Positions 33,725-42,746 of a DNA stretch of 64,000 nucleotides are shown piece by piece (position 1 is the first letter of the stretch; each line of letters starts with the position of its first letter). The stretch comes from Veillonellales bacterium (lineage in GTDB: Bacteria > Bacillota > Negativicutes > JAAYSF01): contig JBDKTO010000021.1 in the NCBI GenBank assembly GCA_039680175.1, positions 1-64,000 on the forward strand. Direction: 5' to 3'. The translations under genes and the position numbers were made by a program. A model generated the notes under the pieces. The model did no database searches, was not told the origin of the DNA, and was given only the letters and a program-made list of their open reading frames with translations.

Positions 33725-35023
33725 TTATTTCAATCCAATCGTTCCTACGCCATCCTCTATGGTAATTTTTGTACCGAATTCCGCCGATAAACCAGCAATA
33801 TCCCGCAAAATGCGTTCGCCATTTTCCTGATCGGCAAACTGCGGACGGCCCCGACGGGCTCTGTTATATTCAAACCCCAGTGAAAGCGGCGTTAACGTAA
33901 TTTCAGCAATTTCCCCATCCGTAACCGCAAAAGAAACCATTGCCGATTCGAATACCCTGTGATCGACAGCCAGGCCTCTTGTTCCATTGGCACTGCGGGC
34001 ATCCAATCCATCCGACACGGTATTCTCCGGGCCCAAATCATACAGATCATAAAATTCGGTCGGCTGCCGTTCCACCGAATCGTTTTGGAAAATAAAATCG
34101 CCAAGGCTGTAAAAGATCGGACGGCTTTTATAAATTTCAATGCCGCGCCAAATATGGGGACCGTGACCAATATAAGCATGAGCGCCGCTGTCAATGCACA
34201 ATTTGGCAAAATCCCGGGCAAAATCCGCCGGGCGGTCTTTCGCCAGTCCTTTACGCTCATGGGTATGATGACTGACCAAGACAACATCGGCCTGCCGGGC
34301 GGCTTCCCTGATAGACCGGACAATCCGGGCGGCATCTTTGGAATTCATCGTAGTTACCGTTCCCGGCTCATCCCCCGGTTCAAACCGGATACTACCAACA
34401 TAATAGCCGCCTTCAGCCGGTTTGGCAAAGCCTTCTTTTTCATTTAAAATCCGGTTGGCATTTACCTCCGTCTGCTCGACGATTTCCCGCAACTTTCTAA
34501 AGTCATCCGGGCGCACTTTATGAACCGCCTGATAACGGAGAACATTGGCCCCCGGGCGGCCGGGAACGTCCGGCCGCTGAGCGCTGGCCATACCCCATTC
34601 CGCTATCGTGGAAGTAACGCCGATCAGCGCGACCCGCCCCTGGGGTGTATCAAGATAGCGGGGCTGCGAGGCTTCCGCCAGATTTCTGCCCACACCGGCA
34701 TGGATACATTCATTTTCATCAAGATGGTTCATCGTCGTTAAAATGCCGCCGATATTCCAGTCAATCGTATGATTATTCGCCCAAGCCATCATATTGAAAC
34801 CGAGCCGTTTGATATCCTGCAAAACCTCCGGCCGGGCAGCCGCCCATGTGCCGCCGCTCGCCGGTGCCGGATAGACTTCAAAATCATGCAAAAGAATCTC
34901 AAAGTTCGTAAAGCGAACATCATGCGCTTCTATATAGTTTTTTAATTCAGCAAAATGCACATCATGCGGTAAACGCTGCGTAATAAAGGAATCACCTGCT
35001 GCCACAATAGAAATTTTCGACAT
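33725..35023 (-). CDS. CapA-like metallophosphoesterase fold protein in the muropeptide-sugar operon
   Basis: 432 residues. The metallophosphatase-type motifs of the CapA/PGA_cap family are present: AAGDSF at the N terminus, NFEI (near 40), WANNHTIDWN (near 81) and VSHHTHER and GHGPHIWRG later. No signal peptide or membrane helix is seen, so it is probably cytoplasmic. It is the last gene of the cell-wall-sugar operon, 53 bp after HPr. CapA homologues are tied to poly-gamma-glutamate synthesis, but no capBC genes are here; a phosphatase acting on a salvage intermediate is a reasonable guess only. Confidence 0.82.
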   Translation of the reverse strand: MSKISIVAAGDSFITQRLPHDVHFAELKNYIEAHDVRFTNFEILLHDFEVYPAPASGGTWAAARPEVLQDIKRLGFNMMAWANNHTIDWNIGGILTTMNHLDENECIHAGVGRNLAEASQPRYLDTPQGRVALIGVTSTIAEWGMASAQRPDVPGRPGANVLRYQAVHKVRPDDFRKLREIVEQTEVNANRILNEKEGFAKPAEGGYYVGSIRFEPGDEPGTVTTMNSKDAARIVRSIREAARQADVVLVSHHTHERKGLAKDRPADFARDFAKLCIDSGAHAYIGHGPHIWRGIEIYKSRPIFYSLGDFIFQNDSVERQPTEFYDLYDLGPENTVSDGLDARSANGTRGLAVDHRVFESAMVSFAVTDGEIAEITLTPLSLGFEYNRARRGRPQFADQENGERILRDIAGLSAEFGTKITIEDGVGTIGLK

Positions 35024-35076
35024 AGCATCCCACTCCTTTTAATAAATGCTCAACGGATTAAAAAGATAAGCTTACG

Positions 35077-35343
35077 CTATCTTTCCCCCAATCCGGACTT
35101 GATGAGAGCGACAACATCCGCCAGGGCCTTCGCCTCTGCTTCGCCGTTTACCCTCACATTTATGCTATCGCCTTGTTTGATTCCCGCACTCATTACCGCC
35201 AGCATACTCTTGGCATTATAGGGCTTGCCGTCTTTCACCAGTTCGACCTGGCAGGAAAAGCGGCTGGTTAATTGAATCAGTACTGCGGCGGGGCGGGCAT
35301 GCAGCCCTATTTTATTTACGATAGTTACAGGTTGTTCTAACAT
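35077..35343 (-). CDS. HPr-family phosphocarrier protein
   Basis: 88 residues. The active-site His is in GLHARPA (residues 13-19), and the regulatory Ser region is KSMLAVMSAGI (near 46), so both the enzyme I and HPr-kinase sites appear present. It transfers phosphate from enzyme I to the PTS IIA. Start ATG follows AAGGAGATAATTC. Its place inside a PTS operon suggests a dedicated HPr for this sugar system rather than the general ptsH. Confidence 0.9.
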   Translation of the reverse strand: MLEQPVTIVNKIGLHARPAAVLIQLTSRFSCQVELVKDGKPYNAKSMLAVMSAGIKQGDSINVRVNGEAEAKALADVVALIKSGLGER

Positions 35344-35354
35344 GAATTATCTCC

Positions 35355-36518
35355 TTAAAATGAAATTTTTCCCATGACGACCGGTATTCGGGCTCCGGTT
35401 ACAGCCGGCAGGTTATTCGAATGTCCGCTAATGGCCTCATTCCCCAGCAGCGCAAAGGCGACCGCCTCTTTGGCATCACTGGAGAATCCCAGTTCCTCCT
35501 GCAATCGGACCGGGATTTCCGGCAATTCCCGCCGCAGCCTGGCGACCAGCGTCTGATTATGGCTGCCGCCGCCGCTAAGAATGACCTCGTCTATCTTATA
35601 CAGTGGCAGAATAAACCGGCGGTACGCAGCAGCTATACTTTTAGCGGTAAAACAAGTCAAAGTCGCAAGTATATCTGCGGCATTTACGCCATGGGCAAGA
35701 TTCTTACCGACAACCTCTGCCGTATATTGATCCCCGAATACTTCCCGACCGGTAGTCTTAGGCGGCGATTGGTTCATGTAGGGATGAGACATCAGTCCGG
35801 CTAGCATGCTCTCGTTAACGCAGCCCTTGCCGGCCCATTCTCCTCCTGTATCGTACTGAAGCCTGCCATTGGTCAGCATGCTTACGGCAAAATCAAGCAT
35901 CATGTTACCGGGTCCGGTATCAAAGGCAGTCACCGTCTCCGCTCCGCCGCCTGCCGGCAGCACAGTGACATTGGCAATTCCGCCAATATTTTGCAGAAGG
36001 CGGGTGTTCCGGGGATGACGATACAGCAGATATTCGCTGTAAGGCACTAGCGGTGCACCTTGTCCCCCTGCGGCAACGTCCCGGACCCGAAAATCGGCGA
36101 CCGTAATGACGCCGGTACGCTCGGCAATAACCGCAGCTTCGCCGATCTGAAGAGTACTACTTCCGGGCTGATGCCAGATAGTCTGACCATGAGAGGCAAT
36201 CAGATCCAGATCGGAAAGTCTGATACCGGCCTCCCGACATACGTCAATCACTGCGTCGGCAAATAATCCCCCCAAAACAAAGTTAAGGGAGCAAATTTTG
36301 GCAGCAGTTGAGGTTTCCGGCCGGCAGGCTTCCCGGATGGATTGTCGCGTAGCTGCATCGTAACTAACCGTCTTAAAAGCAATTTGACTTACTTGTGAAC
36401 GTATGCCGCTGCCTGTAATTTTTACAAGAACCGCATCAATACCGTCCAGTGAAGTTCCGGACATTAACCCAACGACTAAACGTTCTCTTTTTTCATACAG
36501 CCGTAACAATCGCTGCAT
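35355..36518 (-). CDS. anmK: Anhydro-N-acetylmuramic acid kinase
   Basis: 387 residues. The ATPase start GLMSGTSLDGIDAVLVKI (near 18-35), the ASHGQTIWHQPG segment and FDTGPGNMMLDF block are AnmK signatures. It converts 1,6-anhydro-MurNAc to MurNAc-6-phosphate, using ATP and water. The ATG used is right after the chbG stop (TGATATG); a TTG start 21 nt upstream would overlap that gene and lacks a site. It supplies the substrate of MurQ, encoded in the same operon. Confidence 0.94.
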   Translation of the reverse strand: MQRLLRLYEKRERLVVGLMSGTSLDGIDAVLVKITGSGIRSQVSQIAFKTVSYDAATRQSIREACRPETSTAAKICSLNFVLGGLFADAVIDVCREAGIRLSDLDLIASHGQTIWHQPGSSTLQIGEAAVIAERTGVITVADFRVRDVAAGGQGAPLVPYSEYLLYRHPRNTRLLQNIGGIANVTVLPAGGGAETVTAFDTGPGNMMLDFAVSMLTNGRLQYDTGGEWAGKGCVNESMLAGLMSHPYMNQSPPKTTGREVFGDQYTAEVVGKNLAHGVNAADILATLTCFTAKSIAAAYRRFILPLYKIDEVILSGGGSHNQTLVARLRRELPEIPVRLQEELGFSSDAKEAVAFALLGNEAISGHSNNLPAVTGARIPVVMGKISF

Positions 36519-36519
36519 A

Positions 36520-37275
36520 TCAAGCCTGCAATGCGTCAAACCCCACCAGACGGACGCCGTTCTGTTTAATGAAATCCTTGATTGCCTGAGAAGTTAAAGC
36601 GGCCAATTCGTTTTCACGCCAGTGATTGTAGGAGCTAATCTCGTAAAGCAATGGATCTGGTTTGGCCGGATGGCACATGATCTCTAACGTTCCGTCAGGC
36701 TGGGTTTGAATAATTTTTTTTAAATTATTCAACGTCGCCCCCTGCTCATAAAACTTTAATGAAATGGAATCGGTAGTTGCTATGCCCGCTTTTTTTATAT
36801 TACCCCGCACAGTCTCATTGCCTTGCCGCAGCGGAACGCCTAACTGCTGCGCCAGCTCTACCACTATGGGAAGTATTTTCCCATGGGTATGGACATGGTG
36901 GTGACTGTCCAAATGAGTTAACCCCAATCCTAAGGTTAAGAATTTTTCAGCCTGAGCGCTTAGTTCACGTTTTACATCCGCCGGATTCATGAACGGTACC
37001 GCTTCCGCAACTCTGCGCCTAAACCGGCCGTTGACATCGACCAAGCTGGGAACTTCACTGACCGGAAGAACCGGCTGGCCAAATGTAAGGTTAAGATGAA
37101 GACCCACCCGGCTAATGCCATGTTTTTTTATTTTTTTAACAGCTTCCCCAGTATAGCCGGTATTCACCATCAAGGAAGTATCCGTAACGATTCCCCGGGT
37201 CATCGCCTGAATAACCCCTTCGATACAGCCGGGTGTCAGGCCCAGATCGTCTGCATTTATAATTAAATTCAGCAT
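36520..37275 (-). CDS. ChbG/YdjC family deacetylase
   Basis: 251 residues. Metal-binding motifs of the carbohydrate deacetylase fold are visible: NADDLG (7-12), GLHLNLT (near 58-64) and DSHHHVHTHG (near 122). ChbG removes an acetyl group from diacetylchitobiose or its 6-phosphate. It lies directly after the GH4 enzyme and before anmK. In this operon it may deacetylate the phosphorylated disaccharide or free GlcNAc-type products. Confidence 0.88.
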   Translation of the reverse strand: MLNLIINADDLGLTPGCIEGVIQAMTRGIVTDTSLMVNTGYTGEAVKKIKKHGISRVGLHLNLTFGQPVLPVSEVPSLVDVNGRFRRRVAEAVPFMNPADVKRELSAQAEKFLTLGLGLTHLDSHHHVHTHGKILPIVVELAQQLGVPLRQGNETVRGNIKKAGIATTDSISLKFYEQGATLNNLKKIIQTQPDGTLEIMCHPAKPDPLLYEISSYNHWRENELAALTSQAIKDFIKQNGVRLVGFDALQA

Positions 37276-37293
37276 ATACCCTATCTCCTTTCC

Positions 37294-38607
37294 CTACGCC
37301 TTAAACTGAGGCAAATACGCCGCATTTAACAGCAGCAGATCAGCCAATAATTGCTTTGCAACCCCCACCGACGGCACCAGCGGGTGGTTTACCAGCGCCT
37401 GCATCGCCTTGCTGCGATCGCCATGCACTCCAGCCTCAATTGCCAGCATTTCATAGGCCTTAACATGCTGCACCAGTCCGAAAAGTTCCGGCGGCAGCTC
37501 TCCTACCGTTAACGGCAATGCGCCGTTTTTGCTGATCACACAATTTGTTTCAATCACGCAGTCAGCCGGCAAGCCGCTTATGGTTCCCCTGTTTATGGTA
37601 TTCACCGTATGTATTTCCCGTTTATCATTATAAATGGCGCTAATGAGCGATACCGCGGCGTCTGAATAATAAGCGCCGCCCCTTTTTTCAAGTTCCGCCG
37701 GTTTTTCAGCCAATTGGGGATCTTTATAAAGTTCAAATAACCTGGCCTCTACCATCTTCACTACCTCGGCTCTTGTTCCTGCCCCGCCCGGTGCCGCCGC
37801 CGCCTGTTCTTCGGCCAATAATGCGTCTGTCATATAGTAATAGCGGTGATAAGGACAAGGCACCATGCCAAGCGCCTGCAGGAAATCGCCGTCCCATTTA
37901 AGATCCGGTATATTCTTCATAGTAAGAGCCGCCCCGTCCTGCATCATAGCCAAAATCCTAGCAGTTACATCCATACCCTTAAGCCACACCCTGCGCCCCC
38001 AGACAAGATGATTCAATCCGACAAAATCAATAAACACATCGTCGGCAGCAGCATCCAGCAATTTGGCAATCGTCATCTTCATATGGATCGGTACATTACA
38101 TAATCCAATACATTTTATCTGCGTATAGCGTAGAACGCTTTCTGTAATCAGACCCGCCGGGTTCGTAAAATTGATTAACCAGGCATCCGGGCAGATATCG
38201 GCCATATCCTGACAAATATCAAGAATGACCGGAATGGTACGCAGCGCCTTGGTAAAGCCTCCCGGGCCGGTAGTTTCCTGTCCCAGTACGCCGTACTTTA
38301 AAGGAAACCGCTCATCCCTGGCCCGGGCGTCAAGGCCGCCGACCCGGAATTGAGTCACGACAAAGTCGGCGCCAAGCAGCGCTTTCTTTCGATCAAAGGA
38401 TACTGTAACCTTGCTCTTAAGCTTAGCCCGCTGCATCATCCGACGTGCTAACCCGGCGACAATTTCTACCTTGTCCTGTCCTATGGGGATATCGACAAGA
38501 CATATCTCAGCGACCGGCAGTTCTCCCGCCCGCCGAATAAAGCCATCGATAAGTTCGGGAGTATAACTGCTGCCCCCGCCGATCACCGCAATTTTTAACC
38601 CTGACAT
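37294..38607 (-). CDS. GH4 6-phospho-beta-glucosidase-type enzyme
   Basis: 437 residues. An N-terminal NAD-binding motif ([14 protein letters not shown]) is followed by NFTNPAG (near 145), GLCNVP (near 168-173) and GLNHLVWG (near 197), the GH4 pattern with the CN-P metal site seen in 6-phospho-beta-glucosidases. GH4 enzymes use NAD and a divalent metal for an oxidation-elimination mechanism. The start overlaps the IIA gene by 13 nt. It should split the phosphorylated disaccharide brought in by the adjacent PTS. Aglycone and N-acetyl specificity are unknown. Confidence 0.92.
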   Translation of the reverse strand: MSGLKIAVIGGGSSYTPELIDGFIRRAGELPVAEICLVDIPIGQDKVEIVAGLARRMMQRAKLKSKVTVSFDRKKALLGADFVVTQFRVGGLDARARDERFPLKYGVLGQETTGPGGFTKALRTIPVILDICQDMADICPDAWLINFTNPAGLITESVLRYTQIKCIGLCNVPIHMKMTIAKLLDAAADDVFIDFVGLNHLVWGRRVWLKGMDVTARILAMMQDGAALTMKNIPDLKWDGDFLQALGMVPCPYHRYYYMTDALLAEEQAAAAPGGAGTRAEVVKMVEARLFELYKDPQLAEKPAELEKRGGAYYSDAAVSLISAIYNDKREIHTVNTINRGTISGLPADCVIETNCVISKNGALPLTVGELPPELFGLVQHVKAYEMLAIEAGVHGDRSKAMQALVNHPLVPSVGVAKQLLADLLLLNAAYLPQFKA

Positions 38608-38936
38608 TGGAACGCCTCCAGTTTATTGCCAAGCTGTTTGATTGTCTTATGCATTTCAACCATATTCTCGATTAGATTTTTTTCCGCCAGCGCTGTCATC
38701 AAATGATCTTGGGCATGAACCAGCAGCAGCGTTACAGCCACTTTATTGCCCTGAGCTTCCTGCTGAATCATCTCAGCCTGGACCCGATGGGCAGCACCGA
38801 CTTCTTCCTCCGCCCGCCGTAAGTGTTCGGCCGCCTTGTCAAACTCTCCGGTCTGAGCGGCATGCAGCGCGTCATAGGCTTCCGCCCTGGCGTTACCGGC
38901 ATGAAGAATAATCGTAAAAATCACTTCTTCTGTCAT
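38595..38936 (-). CDS. PTS lactose/cellobiose-family IIA component
   Basis: 113 residues, all helical. It opens EEVIFTIILHAGNARAEAYDAL and has the phosphorylated His in LLLVHAQDHLMTA (near 74-78). It accepts phosphate from HPr and passes it to IIB. It overlaps the IIC gene by 4 nt and the GH4 gene by 13 nt, so translation is tightly coupled. Confidence 0.92.
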   Translation of the reverse strand: MTEEVIFTIILHAGNARAEAYDALHAAQTGEFDKAAEHLRRAEEEVGAAHRVQAEMIQQEAQGNKVAVTLLLVHAQDHLMTALAEKNLIENMVEMHKTIKQLGNKLEAFQCQG

Positions 38937-40201
38937 GTTCTCTCCTCCTCTGGTTCCCCGGCAGTTCCTTCTTTAATGAGTTTTCGCTCATAGGCTTTGA
39001 GGAACGGGTAATATAGTGCAGCAGTAACTATGATATTGACAAACACCAGCAGAATTGCCCGCCAGTCGCCGCCGGTGGCAAGATAGGCACCAATCGGCGC
39101 CGGCAGTGTCCAGGGTACCAGGATATACGGCTTGCCTACGAGGCCAATATCCATGGCAAAATAGGTAAGTATGCCGATGATCACCGGGCCAAGGACAAAC
39201 GGTACAAACAGCAGCGGATTAAGCATCACCGGAGTGCCGAATATCACCGGCTCATTGATATTGCAAACTCCCGGCAAAATCGCCGCCCGGCTCATGCTTC
39301 TGAGATAAGGAGCCTTCGAAAACAGCATGATAAGCACCAAGCTGAGGGTCGCCCCCGAACCGCCGATCCAGACAAACCACTGAAAAAAGGGTTCCGGTGC
39401 AATATTCGGAATCGGCTGACCCGCTGCAGCCGCAGCAATATTTTGGTCTAAAAGTACCAGCCACACGGGCCTTGCCACACTGCCAACGACTGAGTCGCCA
39501 TGAATTCCGGTAGCCCACAGCAGCGTTATAATAATAATCGGCAGCAAAATACCCGCCAAAGTATTGCCTGCCAGCACTAAGGGCTGAAATAATTGCAGGA
39601 CAAAATGATGAATATCAAACCCGAGAGCATCCCGTATTGCCCAGACTGCCGGGATGATTATTGCCGCCGGGATCAATGCCTCAAAGGATTTGGCAACAGA
39701 CTCCGGCACTCCTTCCGGCATTTTGATTGTCAATCTCCTGTTCTTGGCAAATCGCAATACTTCTACGGCAAAAATAGCCATAATGATAGCGACAAACATA
39801 CTGCCGCCGCCGAGGTTCTCCATTAGAAGCGCCAGTCCCTTATCCTGATAAGCAACCGGCACACTTGTCAGCAGGAAAGCGGTCATCGCCAGCACGCCCC
39901 CGGAAATGCCATCCAATTTATAAGATTTAGCTAGATAGTAGCCAATACTGTGGCAGGCATAAAGCGCCATCAATCCCATGGTCAAGCGGAAGGGTATGAG
40001 AATTTGGCCGGCGTAGGGCTTGACTATAGCTGCTAAAAATGGCACTGGAGGAAAAGCCAGAACCAAAAAGAAACTGCCGACAATAATGAGGGGTATGGTA
40101 GAAATAATGCCGTCGCGTACTGCTCTGAGGTGACGTTGTTCTGAAAGTCTCGTCATGAAAGGTATCAGGTATTTGTCCAGCAGTTCAAAAAATTTATGCA
40201 T
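38933..40201 (-). CDS. PTS cellobiose/chitobiose-family IIC component
   Basis: 422 residues with about ten hydrophobic helices. Characteristic segments are VRDGIISTIPLIIVGSFFLVL (split in description), NINEPVIFGTPVMLNP and GIHGDSVVGS. It is the membrane channel for a beta-linked disaccharide that is phosphorylated during uptake. It lies 12 bp after IIB and overlaps IIA. GlcNAc-MurNAc or chitobiose is the likely substrate, judged by the neighbouring genes only. Confidence 0.92.
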   Translation of the reverse strand: MHKFFELLDKYLIPFMTRLSEQRHLRAVRDGIISTIPLIIVGSFFLVLAFPPVPFLAAIVKPYAGQILIPFRLTMGLMALYACHSIGYYLAKSYKLDGISGGVLAMTAFLLTSVPVAYQDKGLALLMENLGGGSMFVAIIMAIFAVEVLRFAKNRRLTIKMPEGVPESVAKSFEALIPAAIIIPAVWAIRDALGFDIHHFVLQLFQPLVLAGNTLAGILLPIIIITLLWATGIHGDSVVGSVARPVWLVLLDQNIAAAAAGQPIPNIAPEPFFQWFVWIGGSGATLSLVLIMLFSKAPYLRSMSRAAILPGVCNINEPVIFGTPVMLNPLLFVPFVLGPVIIGILTYFAMDIGLVGKPYILVPWTLPAPIGAYLATGGDWRAILLVFVNIIVTAALYYPFLKAYERKLIKEGTAGEPEEERT

Positions 40202-40213
40202 CTACTCCTCCGA

Positions 40214-40519
40214 CTAGCCCAGAACTTTCTTGATGTGGGCAAGAATCATCCCCCCGCCCAGCGGACTATAGCCCTGGGGCGGGATAACCGAGACCGGAAC
40301 ACTATATTCGGCAGCAGCCGCTTGAAAGAAATTAACCCGATGACGTACCTGGGGCGCAACCAGTGCTATATCCCAGCCATTTTTTACTTCTTCGGCAAAC
40401 TCGCCGCTGCCGACCGACTTTACTTCAACATTTATGCCAGTCTTAGCCGCTTCCTTTTCAATCGCTTTAACCACGATAGCGCTGGACATTCCGCCCGAGC
40501 ATACCAGTAATATCTTCAT
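40214..40519 (-). CDS. PTS lactose/cellobiose-family IIB component
   Basis: 101 residues. The phosphorylated Cys is in VCSGGMSSAIVV (residues 6-17), the standard IIB-cellobiose loop. It overlaps the end of murQ by 4 nt and is followed 12 bp later by IIC. It hands phosphate from IIA to the sugar as it passes through IIC. Confidence 0.92.
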   Translation of the reverse strand: MKILLVCSGGMSSAIVVKAIEKEAAKTGINVEVKSVGSGEFAEEVKNGWDIALVAPQVRHRVNFFQAAAAEYSVPVSVIPPQGYSPLGGGMILAHIKKVLG

Positions 40520-41436
40520 CTCTCCCTCTCCTCATCCATAGTTGTAATTGCCTTGCGAATATAGCCGCCGGCCGCGGCAAGATAGCGGGAGGCCTGTTCG
40601 GCGGAACACCCCCGCTTGAGCATGACAATAGCCGTCTTGGGATTGAATCCGGCCTGAGCCAGAACTTCACCCGCCCGCTCCCGGCTTACTCCCGTGGCCT
40701 GCCCAACAATCCGCTTCGCCCTTTCCATCAGCTTCCCATTGGTCGGTCGAACGTCGACCATTAAGTTACCGTACACCTTGCCAAGGCGGATCATACTCGC
40801 GGTAGTCAGCATATTGAGCACTAATTTCTGGGCAGTACCGGCCTTCATCCGGGTAGAACCGGTAATTACCTCGGGCCCGACCAGGGGAGTGATCGCCAGC
40901 TTAGCAGCCTTTGACACCGCCGATTCCGGCGTACAGCTTATGGCGATCGTAAAAGCGCCCACCTTATTGGCATATTCTAAGCCGCCGATAACATACGGGG
41001 TTCTGCCGCTGGCAGCAAGCCCGACTACTACATCCCTCCCACCCAGTTTTATTGTTTGGAACTGACGAATAGCGCCATCGTGCTGATCCTCAGCTCCCTC
41101 TACTGCCTGTACCAAAGCTGAATCACCCCCGGCAATCAGCCCGATGACCAGCCCGGGCTCAACCCCAAAGGTAGGCGGACATTCGGCGGCGTCCAGCACA
41201 CCTAACCGGCCGCTGCTGCCGGCTCCGAAATAAACCAGCCTTCCGCCAGCCTCAAAGGCAGCCGTTATCTTCTCCACCGCAGCGGCAATACGGGGAATTT
41301 CTTTTGCTACCGCACCGGCAATCCTGCTGTCCTCAGCATTAATCACCTTAAGCAGATCGTTTGTCTCCAGCCTATCAATATTCGCCGTTTGCAAGTTGAC
41401 TGCTTCTGTCAGCAGTCCGTCTATTTCTAAACCCAA
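40516..41436 (-). CDS. murQ: N-acetylmuramic acid 6-phosphate etherase
   Basis: 306 residues. The SIS-domain motif GAGSSGRLGVLDAAECPPTF (near 71-90), the GSTRMKAGTAQKL segment and the C-terminal helical domain are MurQ features. It cleaves the lactyl ether of MurNAc-6-phosphate to give GlcNAc-6-phosphate and D-lactate. It follows the kinase gene by 2 bp. Together with AnmK and the kinase it makes a complete MurNAc-catabolism module. Confidence 0.95.
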   Translation of the reverse strand: MGLEIDGLLTEAVNLQTANIDRLETNDLLKVINAEDSRIAGAVAKEIPRIAAAVEKITAAFEAGGRLVYFGAGSSGRLGVLDAAECPPTFGVEPGLVIGLIAGGDSALVQAVEGAEDQHDGAIRQFQTIKLGGRDVVVGLAASGRTPYVIGGLEYANKVGAFTIAISCTPESAVSKAAKLAITPLVGPEVITGSTRMKAGTAQKLVLNMLTTASMIRLGKVYGNLMVDVRPTNGKLMERAKRIVGQATGVSRERAGEVLAQAGFNPKTAIVMLKRGCSAEQASRYLAAAGGYIRKAITTMDEERER

Positions 41437-41438
41437 TT

Positions 41439-42377
41439 CTATCGCTCCTGCCTAAAATCAGTAATTTCCGGAATACATTCAAGCGCCAGGCTCACCGCGC
41501 CTGCTACCGGCGGATTCGAAGCAGACACAACGACAGCCTTATCGCCCAAGACATTCTCCACCTGGTTGCGAATCAACGGTATATTGCTGATAATTCCGCC
41601 GAACATACATACTGGAACGGGCTCTCGCTGACTAAATCCCCGGACAATGACCGACTCCACTAAAGAAGCAAGCTCGTTTCCCGCTTGAATCAATATCTCG
41701 CTTGCCACTTCATCTCCCTGTTCTGCAGCTCTGGCTGCCACTTGTGATAACGCAGCAACATCAGCCTTCGCTATCGCCGGCTGATTCATATAGCCAATCA
41801 TTTCATCCCAGCTTTTTAGTCCTAATTTTTCCATTATCATTTTCATTAATACCGTAGCTTTATCCCGTCCCTCGGCAGCCCGAATCCCGCGCACCAGTGC
41901 CTGACGACCAATCGCATAGCCGCTGCCCTCATCACTGGCAAGGTGTCCCCAACCGCCGGCGCGAATCACTTCGCCCTGCCGATTGATTCCATAAGCAATG
42001 GAACCGGTCCCGGCAATTAAAATGACGCCCACCGCTTTACCCAAGCCCGCAGCCATCGCAATTTTCGCATCACTGTTAACTAAGTACCGGCACTGTAAAT
42101 CGAATTGGGCAAGTGTCTCCATAACAATTTGCTGATCCCCGATACGATCAGCCCCAGCCAGTCCTAAGCTGACGACCAGCAAATCAGTCTTCTTTAAATT
42201 GCAGCAAGCAGCAAGCTCTTCAATAATACTGGCAATGACGGCCTTAAATGCAGCCAACCCAGTTGTATGGTAGTTGCCTGACCCTTTCACCACCCGGCCT
42301 AGCACCCGACCGTTAAGATCGGCGGCATAGCCTATTGTTTTAGTTCCGCCGCCGTCTATGCCTATTACCCATTGCAT
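41439..42377 (-). CDS. BadF/BadG-type N-acetylglucosamine/MurNAc kinase
   Basis: 312 residues. The ASKHA ATPase phosphate-1 motif WVIGIDGGGTKTIGY (residues 3-17), LAGTGSIAYG (near 122) and SDEGSGYAIG (near 149) match GlcNAc kinase and MurK. It would phosphorylate free GlcNAc or MurNAc at C6. The ATG used follows AGTAGGTGATGCTG; alternatives 3 and 9 nt upstream have poorer spacing. It is the first gene of the operon. A 36-nt element repeated at 44525 lies 34 nt upstream. Confidence 0.9.
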   Translation of the reverse strand: MQWVIGIDGGGTKTIGYAADLNGRVLGRVVKGSGNYHTTGLAAFKAVIASIIEELAACCNLKKTDLLVVSLGLAGADRIGDQQIVMETLAQFDLQCRYLVNSDAKIAMAAGLGKAVGVILIAGTGSIAYGINRQGEVIRAGGWGHLASDEGSGYAIGRQALVRGIRAAEGRDKATVLMKMIMEKLGLKSWDEMIGYMNQPAIAKADVAALSQVAARAAEQGDEVASEILIQAGNELASLVESVIVRGFSQREPVPVCMFGGIISNIPLIRNQVENVLGDKAVVVSASNPPVAGAVSLALECIPEITDFRQER

Positions 42378-42410
42378 CAGCATCACCTACTATAACCTTT
42401 TTCTTATTCA

Positions 42411-42445
42411 TCAATATTTGACACAAGCTGCTTCCTTTCCTTTTA
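42411..42445 (-). repeat. Copy 1 of a 36-nt upstream element (TGTCAA-n3-TTGA core)
   Basis: TCAATATTTGACACAAGCTG then TTCCTTTCCTTTTA on the plus strand. Nearly the same sequence occurs at 44525-44560, about 40 nt upstream of the flavin-binding protein gene. Both contain TGTCAA-ATA-TTGA in an operator-like arrangement. The 369-bp gap 42378-42746 also holds a REP-like sequence and a TTGGAACTTC direct repeat; no gene was found. Confidence 0.55.
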
Positions 42446-42558
42446 GTGCGGCCAAAGAAGTCCGGTATATGCCCATGCAAATTTCTCCAACAAACGATGA
42501 AACCGCCAAAAACGATGCAAAAACGTGACACAGAGACAATGTCGCTTTATTTTCAACC

Positions 42559-42588
42559 GGAAGCAAAAGAAACGTCCCCTTGCTTTCC
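42559..42588. repeat. REP-like palindrome, third copy
   Basis: GGAAGCAAAAGAAACGTCCCC followed by TTGCTTTCC: the ends GGAAGC and GCTTTCC pair imperfectly, and the core CGTCCCC is shared with the copies flanking the transposase gene at 27.5-28.4 kb. Confidence 0.6.
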
Positions 42589-42746
42589 ATGAAAGCGGAA
42601 TTTGTTTGAACTTCCCCTTGCTCCCGAAAATCAGCATGCAAGTAAAAAGAATGGCTGATTTTGGAACTTCTTGGAACTTCTTATAACAAAGCAGGTATTT
42701 GGGTACTGTATACTGAAATAAACTGTCAGGAAAATTAGGTAGCAGA

